In this document: piece after piece, positions 52,511 to 61,101 of the stretch
Numbering within the stretch: position 1 is the stretch's first letter
Layout of the letters: each line of letters begins with the position of its first letter
Assembly: GCF_015711605.1 (NCBI RefSeq)
Contig: NZ_JABTEZ010000001.1
Location: 1,082,001 to 1,146,000 of the forward strand
Direction of reading: 5' to 3'
DNA from: Planomonospora sp. ID67723
Lineage (GTDB): Bacteria > Actinomycetota > Actinomycetes > Streptosporangiales > Streptosporangiaceae
DNA length: 64,000 nucleotides
Program-made: the position numbers and the translations under genes
The notes under the pieces: generated by a model
What the model was told of the DNA's origin: nothing
The model's input: only the letters and a program-made list of their open reading frames with translations
Database searches by the model: none

Positions 52511-53800
52511 TCAGCGGCTGCCGAGCTTCTCCACGATCAGCCGGTAGAGCTGCCGCGGGCGGCCCGGCTGGGGGGTGCGGTTCGGCGGAAGCGGCCACGC
52601 GAGTCCCTCGTCTACCAGCGTGCGCAGCAGTCGCCGTGCCGTACGTGAGGTGACGCCGAGCATCTTGCCCGCGCTCTCCGCGTCCACCACCGTGTCCCCG
52701 CTCTCCAGCTTGGCCGCCAGCCGGGCCAGCACCTCCACACCCTTGGGCTTCACCGGCCCGGTGCCGTGGGGAGGCATCCGGGGGGCCGGGATCAGCGCCC
52801 GGCCCTCACGGTCCACGGCGAAGCCCTGGGCCTGCTTGCCCGCCTGGGTGCGGGCCAGCGCGGCCCTGGCGTGCGCCTCGGCGTCGTGGGTGGTGCGGCC
52901 CATGCCGACGCCGACCTCCACCGCCAGGCCGAGCTCGTCGCGCACCCGCGCGGCGAACGGGAGCACCCGGAAGCCCTCGGTGGCCGAGGCCACCGAGCCC
53001 CGGGTCGCGGTGATCATGTAACTGTGGTCGTCGACCGCGGTCACCGTCGCGTTGATCCGGTTGGCCTCCTGGACCAGGAGGCGGTGCAGCGAGAGCCGGA
53101 GCTCGTCGCGCCAGTGCCGCGGCGCGGCCCGGCGGACCGGCTCGCGCAGCGTCGGCACCTCCACCAGGACCACGGTCAGCTGCGACTCCTCCAGCCGGTG
53201 GTGCGCGCCGAGGAGGGCGGCGGTGTGCAGCGCCGTGCGGACCGCCGCGGAGGTCGGGCGGATCCTGACCACCGGGACCTCCGTCGCGCGCAGGCGGTCG
53301 GCGACCGCGGGGAGGCAGGTGAGCGCCCCGGTGGTGCTGCCCTGCCGGGCCAGCCGCTCGTGGAAGGCCGCGATCGTGCCCGTGGCGCCCGGCTCGTCGC
53401 GGCTGTGCACGTGTTCGACCGGCAGACCCAGATCGGTGTAGGCCTCCTCGACGTCCGCCCGGTTCAGCACGTCCACGCTGACCCGGCGCGGGTCGATCCG
53501 GTCGTCCATCGCCGCCTTCGCCAGCGCGGCGATCAGCGCGGCCCCGCCGAGCTGGACGTACGTCGCCGGCATCGTCAGCACCCCCGACCTCCGGGCGAGG
53601 TCGTAGGGGACCGGGCTGGCGAACAGGCAGGCGTCCACGCCCGACCCCAGCCGGGTGACCTTGTCCGCGGCTTCCTGCTCATCACGGTAGGCGGCGGCCA
53701 CGAGGCGGCAGGGCAGGGGCGCCGCCGCATGACCCATCAGCATCACTCGCTCGACGAGGTCATGGGGGCCCACCACACCGATAGTGAGGTCCGGTGTCAT
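52511..53800 (-). CDS. Winged-helix regulator with GGDEF/cyclase-like domain
   Basis: A 429-residue protein. The start LTIGVVGPHDLVERVMLMGH is a Rossmann-like periplasmic-binding-type fold; the middle (LGLAVEVGVGMGRTTHDAEA followed by HARAALARTQ) resembles a PucR/GGDEF-like or GTP cyclohydrolase III-type fold lacking catalytic residues; the C-terminus (SAGKMLGVTSRTARRLLRTL) is a winged helix. I think it is a transcription factor sensing a nucleotide or metabolite through the central domain. ATG at 53800 has no good ribosome site; a longer start at 53923 is possible. Confidence 0.72.
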   Translation of the reverse strand: MTPDLTIGVVGPHDLVERVMLMGHAAAPLPCRLVAAAYRDEQEAADKVTRLGSGVDACLFASPVPYDLARRSGVLTMPATYVQLGGAALIAALAKAAMDDRIDPRRVSVDVLNRADVEEAYTDLGLPVEHVHSRDEPGATGTIAAFHERLARQGSTTGALTCLPAVADRLRATEVPVVRIRPTSAAVRTALHTAALLGAHHRLEESQLTVVLVEVPTLREPVRRAAPRHWRDELRLSLHRLLVQEANRINATVTAVDDHSYMITATRGSVASATEGFRVLPFAARVRDELGLAVEVGVGMGRTTHDAEAHARAALARTQAGKQAQGFAVDREGRALIPAPRMPPHGTGPVKPKGVEVLARLAAKLESGDTVVDAESAGKMLGVTSRTARRLLRTLVDEGLAWPLPPNRTPQPGRPRQLYRLIVEKLGSR

Positions 53801-54024
53801 GGCACCCGGGCGTGACACTCGTGGAGCTTCTTCGGCCCGCTCGACCAATGTTCGTTCCCATCCTGCCGTCTGTTGATTTCGGCTCTCTTTTGGAACGATC
53901 GCGCGTTGGGGCCATAATGTCACGCCCGATTTGATGTCAATCCGCGGCCAACTTCCGGGAGTTAACCCTTAACTCCTCTGTTTACACTGGTCGGGACAGT
54001 TACCGCCGGGTTGAAACCGGTTCA
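53801..54024. other. Regulatory region between regulator and murA
   Basis: About 220 nt of lower GC. It contains an AT-rich palindrome at 53958-53976 (GGAGTTAA-CCC-TTAACTCC) and should hold the promoter of the regulator. The palindrome lies about 50 nt after the murA stop, so it could also be a weak terminator. Confidence 0.45.
53958..53976. promoter_or_regulatory. AT-rich palindrome GGAGTTAA-CCC-TTAACTCC
   Basis: A perfect 8-bp inverted repeat with a 3-nt spacer. Its AT content is unlike the GC terminators nearby, so it may be an operator for the winged-helix regulator. Confidence 0.4.
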
Positions 54025-55293
54025 TTATGACGGTGAAATCTCCTGCGTCACATCGGCGCCCAGCGCCTGCATGCGCTCGGCCAGATATGCGTGGCCGCGG
54101 TCGATGAGATAACCCGACTCGATCACCGTTTCGCCCTCCGCGGCGAGGGCGGCGAGCACGAGGGCGATTCCGGAGCGCAGGTCGTGCGCGGTCACCTCGG
54201 TGCCCCGCAGCGGGGTCGCGCCGCGCACGACCGCGCTGTTCTCCTTGACCTCGATGTCGGCGCCCATCTTGTTGAGCTCCGAGGCCAGCGCGAACCGGCC
54301 GTCGAAGATGCGCTCGTGGATGTAGCTGGCGCCGTCGGCGAGGCAGGCGACCGCCATGATCGGCGACTGCAGGTCGGTGGCGAAGCCGGGGTAGGTGTCG
54401 GTGATCACGTTGATCGGGCGGAGCGGGCGGTCCCGCCGTACGTGGAGCACCGCGCCGTGGTCGGCGAACTCCACCCCCATCTGCTCCAGCTTGTAGCGGA
54501 CCACGCCGAGGTGGTCCAGATCGGCGCCGACCAGGTTGACCTCGCCGCCGGTCATGGCCGCGGCCATGGCGAACACGCCCGCGTCGAGCCGGTCGGGCAT
54601 CACGGTGTGCTCGACGGCGTGCAGCTCCTCCACGCCCTCCACGGTGATGAACCCGGTGCCGCCGCCGCTGATCTTCGCGCCCATCCGGGTGAGCATCTCG
54701 ATGACGTCGAGGACCTCCGGCTCCAGGGCGGCGTTCTCGATCACGGTGGTGCCGCGCGCGAGGGCGGCCGCCATGATCAGGTTCTCGGTGCCGGTGTGCG
54801 AGGGGGTGTCCAGGTACAGGGTGGCGCCGGTGAACCCGGCGGCCTTGACGTGGATGACGGCGTCGCCCTCGTTCACCACGGCGCCCAGGCGCTTGTAACC
54901 CAGGTAGTGGAAGTCCAGGTTGCGGCTGCCCAGGTTGCAGCCGCCCACGCCCTCGATGATCGCCTCGCCGAGGCGGTGCAGCAGCGCGGGGACGAACAGG
55001 ACGGAGCCGCGGAAGCGGCGGGCGATCTCGGCGGGCAGGATCGGGCTGCTCAGGCCGGAGGCGTCGATGACCAGGGTGCGCTCCTTCTCGTGGAGCTCGA
55101 CCCTGGCGCCGATGGCCTCGGCCAGCTCCACCGCGCGCCGGACGTCCTCGATGATGGGGACGTTGCGCAGCACCGTGCGGCCCTTGGCGGCGAGCAGAGC
55201 CGCACCGATCATGGGCAGCACGGCGTTCTTCGCGCCTTGGATGAAGGCGGTTCCACGCAGTGCGTTGCCACCGTGCACGCGGTAACGGACCAT
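54025..55293 (-). CDS. murA: UDP-N-acetylglucosamine 1-carboxyvinyltransferase
   Basis: A 422-residue EPSP-type enzyme catalysing the first committed step of peptidoglycan synthesis. GAKNAVLP gives the conserved Lys22 and Asn23, GVGGCNLGSRNLDFH has the catalytic Cys (residue 119, Cys115 in E. coli) that fosfomycin attacks. The length is normal. Actinomycetes often have two MurA-type genes; which one this is cannot be told here. It shares its strand with the winged-helix gene downstream, 224 nt away. Confidence 0.93.
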   Translation of the reverse strand: MVRYRVHGGNALRGTAFIQGAKNAVLPMIGAALLAAKGRTVLRNVPIIEDVRRAVELAEAIGARVELHEKERTLVIDASGLSSPILPAEIARRFRGSVLFVPALLHRLGEAIIEGVGGCNLGSRNLDFHYLGYKRLGAVVNEGDAVIHVKAAGFTGATLYLDTPSHTGTENLIMAAALARGTTVIENAALEPEVLDVIEMLTRMGAKISGGGTGFITVEGVEELHAVEHTVMPDRLDAGVFAMAAAMTGGEVNLVGADLDHLGVVRYKLEQMGVEFADHGAVLHVRRDRPLRPINVITDTYPGFATDLQSPIMAVACLADGASYIHERIFDGRFALASELNKMGADIEVKENSAVVRGATPLRGTEVTAHDLRSGIALVLAALAAEGETVIESGYLIDRGHAYLAERMQALGADVTQEISPS

Positions 55294-55407
55294 GCGTCAT
55301 GCTCCTTGGAGATGGAGAGGTGTGATTCGTACGCCGGGACGGCAGCCGGAGCGTCGGGCCAACAGTAGCCGTTACGCACCTTTCGGACCTGGCACTTCGG
55401 GGAGCAA

Positions 55408-56244
55408 CTACCCCGGGAAGGACTGACCAGTCAGCTTCTCATAAGCCTCCACGTACCGGGCTCGGGTGCGCTCGACCACTTCGTCGGGCAGGGGCGGCGG
55501 GGCCTCGCCGGAGGCGCGGTCCCAGTCGGAGGCGGGGGAGGTGAGCCAGTCACGGACGTACTGCTTGTCGAAGGAGGGCTGCTGGCGGCCGGGCTCCCAC
55601 TGGTCCAGCGGCCAGAACCGCGAGGAGTCGGGGGTCAGGACCTCGTCGCCGAGGGTCAGCGCGCCGTCGGCGTCCCAGCCCAGCTCGATCTTGGTGTCGG
55701 CCAGGATGATGCCCCGCTCCAGGGCGATCTCGGCGCCGCGCCGGTAGACCGCCAGGGTGATCCGGCGCAGCTCCTCGGCCACGTCGGCGCCGACCTCGTC
55801 CACGACCCGCTCGAAGCTGATCGGCTCGTCGTGCTCGCCGACGGCGGCCTTGGTCGAGGGGGTGAAGATCGGCTCGGGGAGCCGGGAGCCGTCCACCAGG
55901 CCGGGCGCCAGCCGCAGGCCGGAGACCTCGCCGTCGCGGCGGTAGTCGAGCAGACCGGAGCCGGTCAGGTAACCCCGCGCGACGCACTCCACCGGGACCA
56001 TCCGCAGGGGTTTGCACAACACGCTGCGCCCGTCGGGTCCGGGGCCCACCACGTGGTTGGGGACCACGTCGGAGAGCTGCTCGAACCACCACAGCGACAT
56101 CTGGGTGAGGATCGTGCCCTTGTCCGGGATGTCGGGGGTCAGGACATGGTCGAAGGCCGAGATGCGGTCCGAGGCGACCATCAGCAGCAGGCCGTCGTCG
56201 GTCTGGTACAGGTCGCGGACCTTGCCGGAGTGCAGGTGCTTCAC
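55408..56244 (-). CDS. purC: Phosphoribosylaminoimidazole-succinocarboxamide synthase
   Basis: A 278-residue SAICAR synthetase of purine synthesis that ligates aspartate to CAIR with ATP. HLHSGKVRDLYQTDDGLLLM is the N-terminal ATP loop, ASDRISAFDHVL the invariant DRxSAFD motif, and LADTKIELGWDADGALTLGD the C-terminal signature. It lies 114 nt after purD on the same strand, with a hairpin between them, so it may have its own promoter. Confidence 0.95.
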   Translation of the reverse strand: MKHLHSGKVRDLYQTDDGLLLMVASDRISAFDHVLTPDIPDKGTILTQMSLWWFEQLSDVVPNHVVGPGPDGRSVLCKPLRMVPVECVARGYLTGSGLLDYRRDGEVSGLRLAPGLVDGSRLPEPIFTPSTKAAVGEHDEPISFERVVDEVGADVAEELRRITLAVYRRGAEIALERGIILADTKIELGWDADGALTLGDEVLTPDSSRFWPLDQWEPGRQQPSFDKQYVRDWLTSPASDWDRASGEAPPPLPDEVVERTRARYVEAYEKLTGQSFPG

Positions 56245-56309
56245 AGGCCAAGTCTGCCAGGTGGTCTGGACCTTTCCGGCGGACGGGCCCGCGAACGGGA
56301 CTGCGGGCC

Positions 56310-56348
56310 GGTCGCCCGCGCGGCCGTCGCCGTGCCGCGCGGGCGACC
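56310..56348. terminator. Strong hairpin between purD and purC
   Basis: A perfect 14-bp stem (GGTCGCCCGCGCGG with CCGCGCGGGCGACC) with an 11-nt loop lies 11 nt after the purD stop and 65 nt before purC. It could separate the two genes or attenuate read-through. Confidence 0.75.
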
Positions 56349-56358
56349 GCCGGCCGCC

Positions 56359-57591
56359 TCAGAGCGCCTGGGCGGCGATGTCGGTGCGGTGGTGGGAACC
56401 GCGCAGCCGGATGCGGCCGACCAGCTCGTAGGCGGCGGCGCGGGCCGCGGCCACGTCGCGACCGGTGCCGACCACGCTGAGCACGCGCCCGCCGCTGGAG
56501 ACCACCCGGTCGCCGTCGAAGGCGGTCCCGGCGTGCAGCACGTAAGCCCCCTCGACCTCGTCGGCCAAGCCCTCGATCACGTCGCCCTTCACCGGGTCGG
56601 CCGGGTAGTCCTCGGCGGCGATCACCACGGTCACCGCCGCTCCGTCGCGGTAGGAGATCGGCCCGAACGCGCCGAGCGTGCCGTCGGCGCAGGCGAGCAG
56701 GAGGCCGGCGAGCGGGGTCTCGAGACGGTCCAGCACGACCTGGGTCTCCGGGTCGCCGAACCGGGCGTTGAACTCGATCACCTTCGGGCCCTTGGAGGTG
56801 AGGGCCAGGCCCACGTAGAGCACTCCGGTGTACGGCGTGCCGCGCCGGGCCAGCTCGGTCACGGTCGGGAAGACCGTCTCGGCCATGACCTGCTCGGTCA
56901 GGCCCTCGGGAGCCCACGGCAGCGGGGTGTAGGCGCCCATGCCGCCGGTGTTGGGGCCCTCGTCGCCGTCGTAGGCGCGCTTGTGGTCCTGGGCGGGCTG
57001 GAGCGGGACGGCGGTGGTCCCGTCGCAGAGCGCGAACAGCGAGACCTCCGGGCCGTCGAGGAACTCCTCGACGACGACCCGCCCGCAGGCGGCGGCGTGC
57101 CGGAGCGCCTCGTCGCGGTCGCCGGTGACCACCACGCCCTTGCCCGCCGCCAGCCCGTCGTCCTTGACCACGTACGGCGCACCGAACTCGTCCAGTGCGG
57201 CCGCGGTCTCCTCCGGGGTGAGGCAGGTGCGGGAGCGGGCGGTGGGCACGCCCGCGGCGGTCATGACGTCCTTGGCGAAGGACTTGGAGCCCTCGATCCG
57301 CGCGGCCTGCGCGGACGGCCCGAAGCAGGGCAGGCCCGCCTGCCTGACCGCGTCGGCGACCCCGGCCACCAGCGGCGCCTCGGGGCCGACCACGACCAGG
57401 TCCGCCCCCAGCTCCACGGCCAGGGCGGTGACCGCCGCCGGATCGGTCGGGGTCACCGGGTGGAGGGTCGCCACCTGCGCGATCCCGGCGTTTCCGGGAG
57501 CACAGTGGACCTCGGTGACCTGGGGGTCTGCCGCCAGCGACCGGCACAGGGCATGCTCACGCCCGCCGGATCCAATCACAAGAACGCGCAC
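56359..57591 (-). CDS. purD: Phosphoribosylamine-glycine ligase
   Basis: A 410-residue ATP-grasp enzyme of purine synthesis making GAR. VLVIGSGGREHALCRSL is the N-terminus and VVKDDGLAAGKGVVV plus FNARFGDPETQ are ATP-grasp/GARS motifs. The GTG at 57591 is chosen because RVLVIGSGGREH is the normal start and TAGGCT lies 7 nt upstream (leaderless). A start at 57633 would add 14 residues within a DnaA-box-like repeat. It is head-to-head with corA. Confidence 0.93.
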   Translation of the reverse strand: MRVLVIGSGGREHALCRSLAADPQVTEVHCAPGNAGIAQVATLHPVTPTDPAAVTALAVELGADLVVVGPEAPLVAGVADAVRQAGLPCFGPSAQAARIEGSKSFAKDVMTAAGVPTARSRTCLTPEETAAALDEFGAPYVVKDDGLAAGKGVVVTGDRDEALRHAAACGRVVVEEFLDGPEVSLFALCDGTTAVPLQPAQDHKRAYDGDEGPNTGGMGAYTPLPWAPEGLTEQVMAETVFPTVTELARRGTPYTGVLYVGLALTSKGPKVIEFNARFGDPETQVVLDRLETPLAGLLLACADGTLGAFGPISYRDGAAVTVVIAAEDYPADPVKGDVIEGLADEVEGAYVLHAGTAFDGDRVVSSGGRVLSVVGTGRDVAAARAAAYELVGRIRLRGSHHRTDIAAQAL

Positions 57592-57803
57592 GCGGGAGAG
57601 CCTATCGGCCCCGGTCGCGCCGAGTTCGTCCACAGGCTGTGGAAAAAGATTCCGGTCGTCCGCGCGGAGGAGCGGCCGCCTGCCGGCGCGGCGGGTTCCG
57701 TGTGATCGTCGTGAAGCCGGGGGTACGCTGGAAGCCGTCCCCGCTTTCCTGTGGTAAATTCGGACGGCTTTGCGTGTCTCCTGCTGATTGGAGGTGGTTT
57801 GGG
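57592..57803. other. Divergent promoter region of purD and corA
   Basis: It contains an inverted pair of DnaA-box-like 9-mers at 57626-57646 and the -10-like TAAATT at 57755-57760. No other structure was recognised. Confidence 0.45.
57626..57646. promoter_or_regulatory. Inverted pair of DnaA-box-like 9-mers
   Basis: TCGTCCACA (57626-57634) and TGTGGAAAA (57638-57646) face each other across GGC. Each has one or two mismatches to a DnaA box. The site lies about 35-55 nt upstream of the purD start. Confidence 0.45.
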
Positions 57804-57914
57804 ATGTCCTCTGGCGATCCCAGCAGTACGTGCTCGCGCACGCTGCCTGTGCGCACTCTCAACCACTCCACATCGGTGCCCGATCGGCCCCGCGCGCATT
57901 CCTGTTCGAACTGA
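57804..57914 (+). CDS. Possible 36-residue leader peptide before corA
   Basis: An ATG with a strong GGAGGTG site 7 nt upstream opens a 36-residue frame that ends 52 nt before corA. The product is Ser/Thr/Arg-rich (SSGDPSSTCSRTLPVRTLNH) and has no known match. A translated leader can control a magnesium transporter (compare MgtL), but this one has no Pro or acidic run. It may be spurious. Confidence 0.35.
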   Translation: MSSGDPSSTCSRTLPVRTLNHSTSVPDRPRAHSCSN

Positions 57915-57966
57915 GGTGACATCACGTCGCGCGTGGGAAAGGCCGAATCGGGCGGGAAGGCATGAC

Positions 57967-59085
57967 ATGCGCTCCTCGCTCCTTTTTCCCCGCATTAAGC
58001 ACGCACGTACTGTTCGCGCCCCGCACGCCCCCGCCAGTTCGCTCCGCGACCGGCTGAACGGCACCTGCGTCGCGCCGAGCGACTCCCTCGTCGAGTACGC
58101 CGCCTACATCGGCGGCAAGAAGGTCGAGGCCCTGGGCATCCCCGACGCCCTGGAGCTCGTCCGGGCGCACAACGCGACCCGCGAGGGCGCCGACGGCTTC
58201 GTCTGGGTCGGCCTGCACGAGCCCGACGCCCCCGAGGTCGAGTGGCTGGCCGAGGTCTTCGACCTGCACCCGCTCGCCGTCGAGGACGCCGTCAAGGCCC
58301 ACCAGCGCCCCAAGGTCGAACGCTACGACGACTCGCTCTTCGTGGTCCTGAAGACCATCGCCTATCTGGAGCACCCGGAGCTGACCGCGACCAGCGAGAT
58401 CATCGGCACCGGCGAGATCATGGCGTTCGTCGGCCCCGACTTCGTGGTGACCGTGCGGCACGGCAGATACTGCCCGCTCTCGGAGGTGCGCGAGCGCCTG
58501 GAGGACAAGCCCAAGCTGCTCAGCCGCGGCCCGACCGGCGTGCTGCACGCCATCGCCGACCACGTCGTGGACAAGTACCTGCACGTGGCCGACGAGATGC
58601 AGGCCGAGCTGGAGGAGGTGGAGGCCATGGTCTTCGCCGACGTCAGCGCCCGCGACATCAGCCGCATCTACAACCTCAAGCGCGAGATGATCGAGATGAA
58701 GCGGGCCGTGACCCCGCTCCAGGCCCCGATGTCCACGCTCGCCCAGCGCCGGATGATCCCCTCCGAGATGCGCGAATACTTCCGCGACATCGTCGACCAC
58801 CTCGCCCGGGTCTGCGAGCAGGTCGAGTCCTCCAACGAGCTGTGCAACTCCGTCCTGCAGGCCGCGCTCGCCCGCTCCAACGCCCTCGCCAACGAGGACA
58901 TGCGGAAGATCTCCTCGTGGGTCGCGATCATGGCGGTCCCCACGATGATCGCCGGAATCTACGGGATGAACTTCACGCACATGCCGGAGATCGACTCCGT
59001 CTACGGCTACCCGATCGTGATCGGCGTCATGGTGATCGCCTGCTCGCTGCTCTACCGGGGCTTCCGCCGCAACGGCTGGATGTAG
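57967..59085 (+). CDS. corA: CorA-type magnesium/cobalt transporter
   Basis: A 372-residue CorA channel. The large N-terminal alpha/beta cytoplasmic domain and the long stalk helix are followed by two C-terminal spans, with the GMNF motif (IAGIYGMNFTHMPE) forming the pore entrance loop. It moves Mg2+ (also Co2+ or Ni2+). The ATG at 57967 follows GGGAAGG; an in-frame GTG at 57916 would lengthen it by 17 residues. A leader region of about 200 nt might hold a control element. Confidence 0.93.
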   Translation: MRSSLLFPRIKHARTVRAPHAPASSLRDRLNGTCVAPSDSLVEYAAYIGGKKVEALGIPDALELVRAHNATREGADGFVWVGLHEPDAPEVEWLAEVFDLHPLAVEDAVKAHQRPKVERYDDSLFVVLKTIAYLEHPELTATSEIIGTGEIMAFVGPDFVVTVRHGRYCPLSEVRERLEDKPKLLSRGPTGVLHAIADHVVDKYLHVADEMQAELEEVEAMVFADVSARDISRIYNLKREMIEMKRAVTPLQAPMSTLAQRRMIPSEMREYFRDIVDHLARVCEQVESSNELCNSVLQAALARSNALANEDMRKISSWVAIMAVPTMIAGIYGMNFTHMPEIDSVYGYPIVIGVMVIACSLLYRGFRRNGWM

Positions 59086-59097
59086 CGGGAGGCCGGT

Positions 59098-59139
59098 CGA
59101 GGGGCGGAGCCGGTCTCGCGCCGGACCCTCCGTCCCTCG
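59098..59139. terminator. Bidirectional terminator between corA and the lanthipeptide locus
   Basis: CGAGGGGCGGAG pairs with CTCCGTCCCTCG with one G-T-type mismatch, and an inner CCGG/CCGG extends it. It separates corA from the convergent ABC exporter. Confidence 0.75.
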
Positions 59140-59151
59140 GGCGCGGTACGG

Positions 59152-60918
59152 CTAGCCGCTCCCGGTCTGCGCGCGGACCATCCGCGTGTACAGCCCGTCC
59201 CGGTCGCGGAGCAGGTCCGGGCGGGTGCCCTGCTCCACGACCCGGCCTCCCTCCAGGGCGATGACGGTGTCGAACGCGTCGATCATGCCGAACCTGTGAG
59301 TGATCATCACGGTCGTGCGCCCCTCCCGGTCGGCCAGGACCGCCTCGACGACCGCCGCCTCGGTCAGCGGATCGAGCGCGGAGGTCGCCTCGTCGAGCAC
59401 CAGCACGGGCGCGTCGGCCAGGAGCGCGCGGGCGAGGGCGACGCGCTGCCGCTCGCCGCCGGACAGCAGCGCTCCCCGCTCGCCCACCGACGCGTCGTAG
59501 CCGCCGGGGAGTTCGGTGATCCGGTCGTGGATCCGGGTGATCTCGCAGACGCGGACGAGCTCGTCCTTTGTGGCCGCGGGGGCTGCGTATCTGAGGTTGT
59601 CGGCGACCGACCCCTGGAAGAGGAAGGGCTCCTGTACGGCGATGCAGACCCGCTCGGGTACGGGCGCCCTGATCTCCGCGCCGTCCACCTGCACCGATCC
59701 CTCGGCCGGTGGGTGCAGTCCGGCGAGAAGATGGCCGAGGGTCGTCTTGCCGGACCCGCTCGGGCCGATGACGAGCGTGGCGGAGCCGGCCGGGATGTCG
59801 ATGCTCACGTCGCACAACGCCGGGCGCTCCGTGCGGTCCGTTCCCGGATAGCGGAAGCCGGCCCGGCGGACGGTGAGCGCGCCGGGCCCGGGGCCGGGAC
59901 TCCGCTGCGGCTCGCTCTCCGGCTGAAGGTCGAGATACTCGAAGACCCGGGCGAAGGCGCCCCGGACGGACCGGATCTCGGTGGAGATGTTCAGGATCTG
60001 CCACAAGGGCTGATAGATCCGCGCCTGCAGCACGGTGAAGGCGGCGAGCGTGCCCGGAGTCACGCCGTCCGTCAGGCCCGCCGTCAGGAACACCAGGTAG
60101 GGGGTCAGCACGAAGAAGACGTGTCCCGCGCTCAGCACCCCCTGCGCCACCAGCCCGGAGCGCACTCCCAGCCCCGCCAGCCGCTCGCTCTCCGCGCCGA
60201 AACGGGCGACCTCGCCGTCACGCCTGCCGTGCACCCTGGCCATGGTGACGCCGCCCAGGGACAACCGCTCGGCGACGATGGAGGCCAGCTCGGCCCGGAC
60301 GCGCTGGCCGGCGGCCGACAGGTTCTCCAGCGCCCGCCCCGATCGGGAGGCGACCAGGAGGACGAGGGGTGAGAGCACCAGGGCGACGCTCGCGAGCACC
60401 GGGGACAGGACCACCATGGCACCCGCCGCGGCCACGAATCCGAACGCGCCGGCGAGCACCCCGGGCAGGGTGTCCTTGACCGCGTTCTCGATTTGAGCGG
60501 TGTCGCCGGCGAGCCGGGACTGGATCTCGCCGCCCCGTTCGGCGGCGAAGAAGGCGAGCGGCATGCGCTGCAGGAGGCCGAACATCTCCACCCGCAACGA
60601 GTGCACCACCCGCTGCGCGACGCGGGCCGACACCCAGGTCTGCCCGAGATCGACGGCGCCCACCGCACAGGCCGCCGTCGCCGCCAGCCCGGCGGTCGCG
60701 GCCAGCAGCGGCAGGTCCGGCCCGTCCGCGCCGAACAGCGCCCGGTCGAAGACCAGCTGGGTGAGCAGCGGGAGCGCGGCGTTCAGCGCGGAGTAGGCCA
60801 CGATGAGCGCGGTGATGACGCAGACGGCCGGTTTGTACGGCAGGAACAGCCGTACGACCCTGCGCCAGGTCCCGGGGGCGGAGGAGGGCTTCGGATCGGA
60901 GCGGGGACGATCGCGCAC
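59152..60918 (-). CDS. ABC exporter of the lanthipeptide locus
   Basis: A 588-residue fused ABC exporter: six-span transmembrane domain (about residues 30-310), then an ATPase with Walker A ([14 protein letters not shown], about residue 376), signature [17 protein letters not shown] (about 488), and Walker [14 protein letters not shown]. It has no N-terminal C39 peptidase domain, so it does not cut the leader itself and another protease is needed. GTG start at 60918. It is 72 nt after lanA, with a hairpin between, and probably exports the modified lanthipeptide. The alternative, an unrelated lipid/drug exporter, is less likely given the position. Confidence 0.87.
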   Translation of the reverse strand: MRDRPRSDPKPSSAPGTWRRVVRLFLPYKPAVCVITALIVAYSALNAALPLLTQLVFDRALFGADGPDLPLLAATAGLAATAACAVGAVDLGQTWVSARVAQRVVHSLRVEMFGLLQRMPLAFFAAERGGEIQSRLAGDTAQIENAVKDTLPGVLAGAFGFVAAAGAMVVLSPVLASVALVLSPLVLLVASRSGRALENLSAAGQRVRAELASIVAERLSLGGVTMARVHGRRDGEVARFGAESERLAGLGVRSGLVAQGVLSAGHVFFVLTPYLVFLTAGLTDGVTPGTLAAFTVLQARIYQPLWQILNISTEIRSVRGAFARVFEYLDLQPESEPQRSPGPGPGALTVRRAGFRYPGTDRTERPALCDVSIDIPAGSATLVIGPSGSGKTTLGHLLAGLHPPAEGSVQVDGAEIRAPVPERVCIAVQEPFLFQGSVADNLRYAAPAATKDELVRVCEITRIHDRITELPGGYDASVGERGALLSGGERQRVALARALLADAPVLVLDEATSALDPLTEAAVVEAVLADREGRTTVMITHRFGMIDAFDTVIALEGGRVVEQGTRPDLLRDRDGLYTRMVRAQTGSG

Positions 60919-60952
60919 GGCCGGACCTGTCCTTGTCTGGTGACGGGGAGGA

Positions 60953-60984
60953 GCCCCGCCCGCCCGGAGCCGGACGGGCGGGGC
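60953..60984. terminator. Attenuator-like hairpin between lanA and the ABC exporter
   Basis: A 10-bp perfect stem (GCCCCGCCCG with CGGGCGGGGC) with a 12-nt loop starts 7 nt after the lanA stop. It would make the short lanA part of the transcript more abundant than the exporter part, as often seen in RiPP operons. Confidence 0.65.
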
Positions 60985-60990
60985 CCCACC

Positions 60991-61101
60991 TCAGTTGTCG
61001 GTGCAGCCGAAGTGCTTGATGCAGTGGGACAGCCGGAGCGCCTCGTTGACCGAGGGCTCGAGCTCCTGGAGCGCCTGCAGGTCCTCAACGTCGAAGGACA
61101 T
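60991..61101 (-). CDS. lanA: Lanthipeptide precursor, 36 residues
   Basis: A 36-residue peptide. The leader (residues 2-24) starts SFDVEDLQALQELEP, with the amphipathic LQxLQELE element typical of class III/IV leaders. The core after LRL is SHCIKHFGCTDN, with Ser25, Cys27, Cys33 and Thr34. The SxxSxxxC labionin pattern is absent, so simple lanthionine rings (Ser25 with Cys27 or Cys33; Thr34 with a Cys) are possible, or a disulfide. The AGGAGGTG site precedes the ATG, which is inside the last codons of the synthetase gene (17-nt overlap). I assign it because of its position, leader and Ser/Cys content; it has no other match. Confidence 0.82.
   Translation of the reverse strand: MSFDVEDLQALQELEPSVNEALRLSHCIKHFGCTDN

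Noticed and set aside
53958..53976. The AT-rich palindrome as a factor-independent terminator
   Set aside because: It has no U-run and a weak AT stem unlike the GC hairpins elsewhere; kept as a possible operator.
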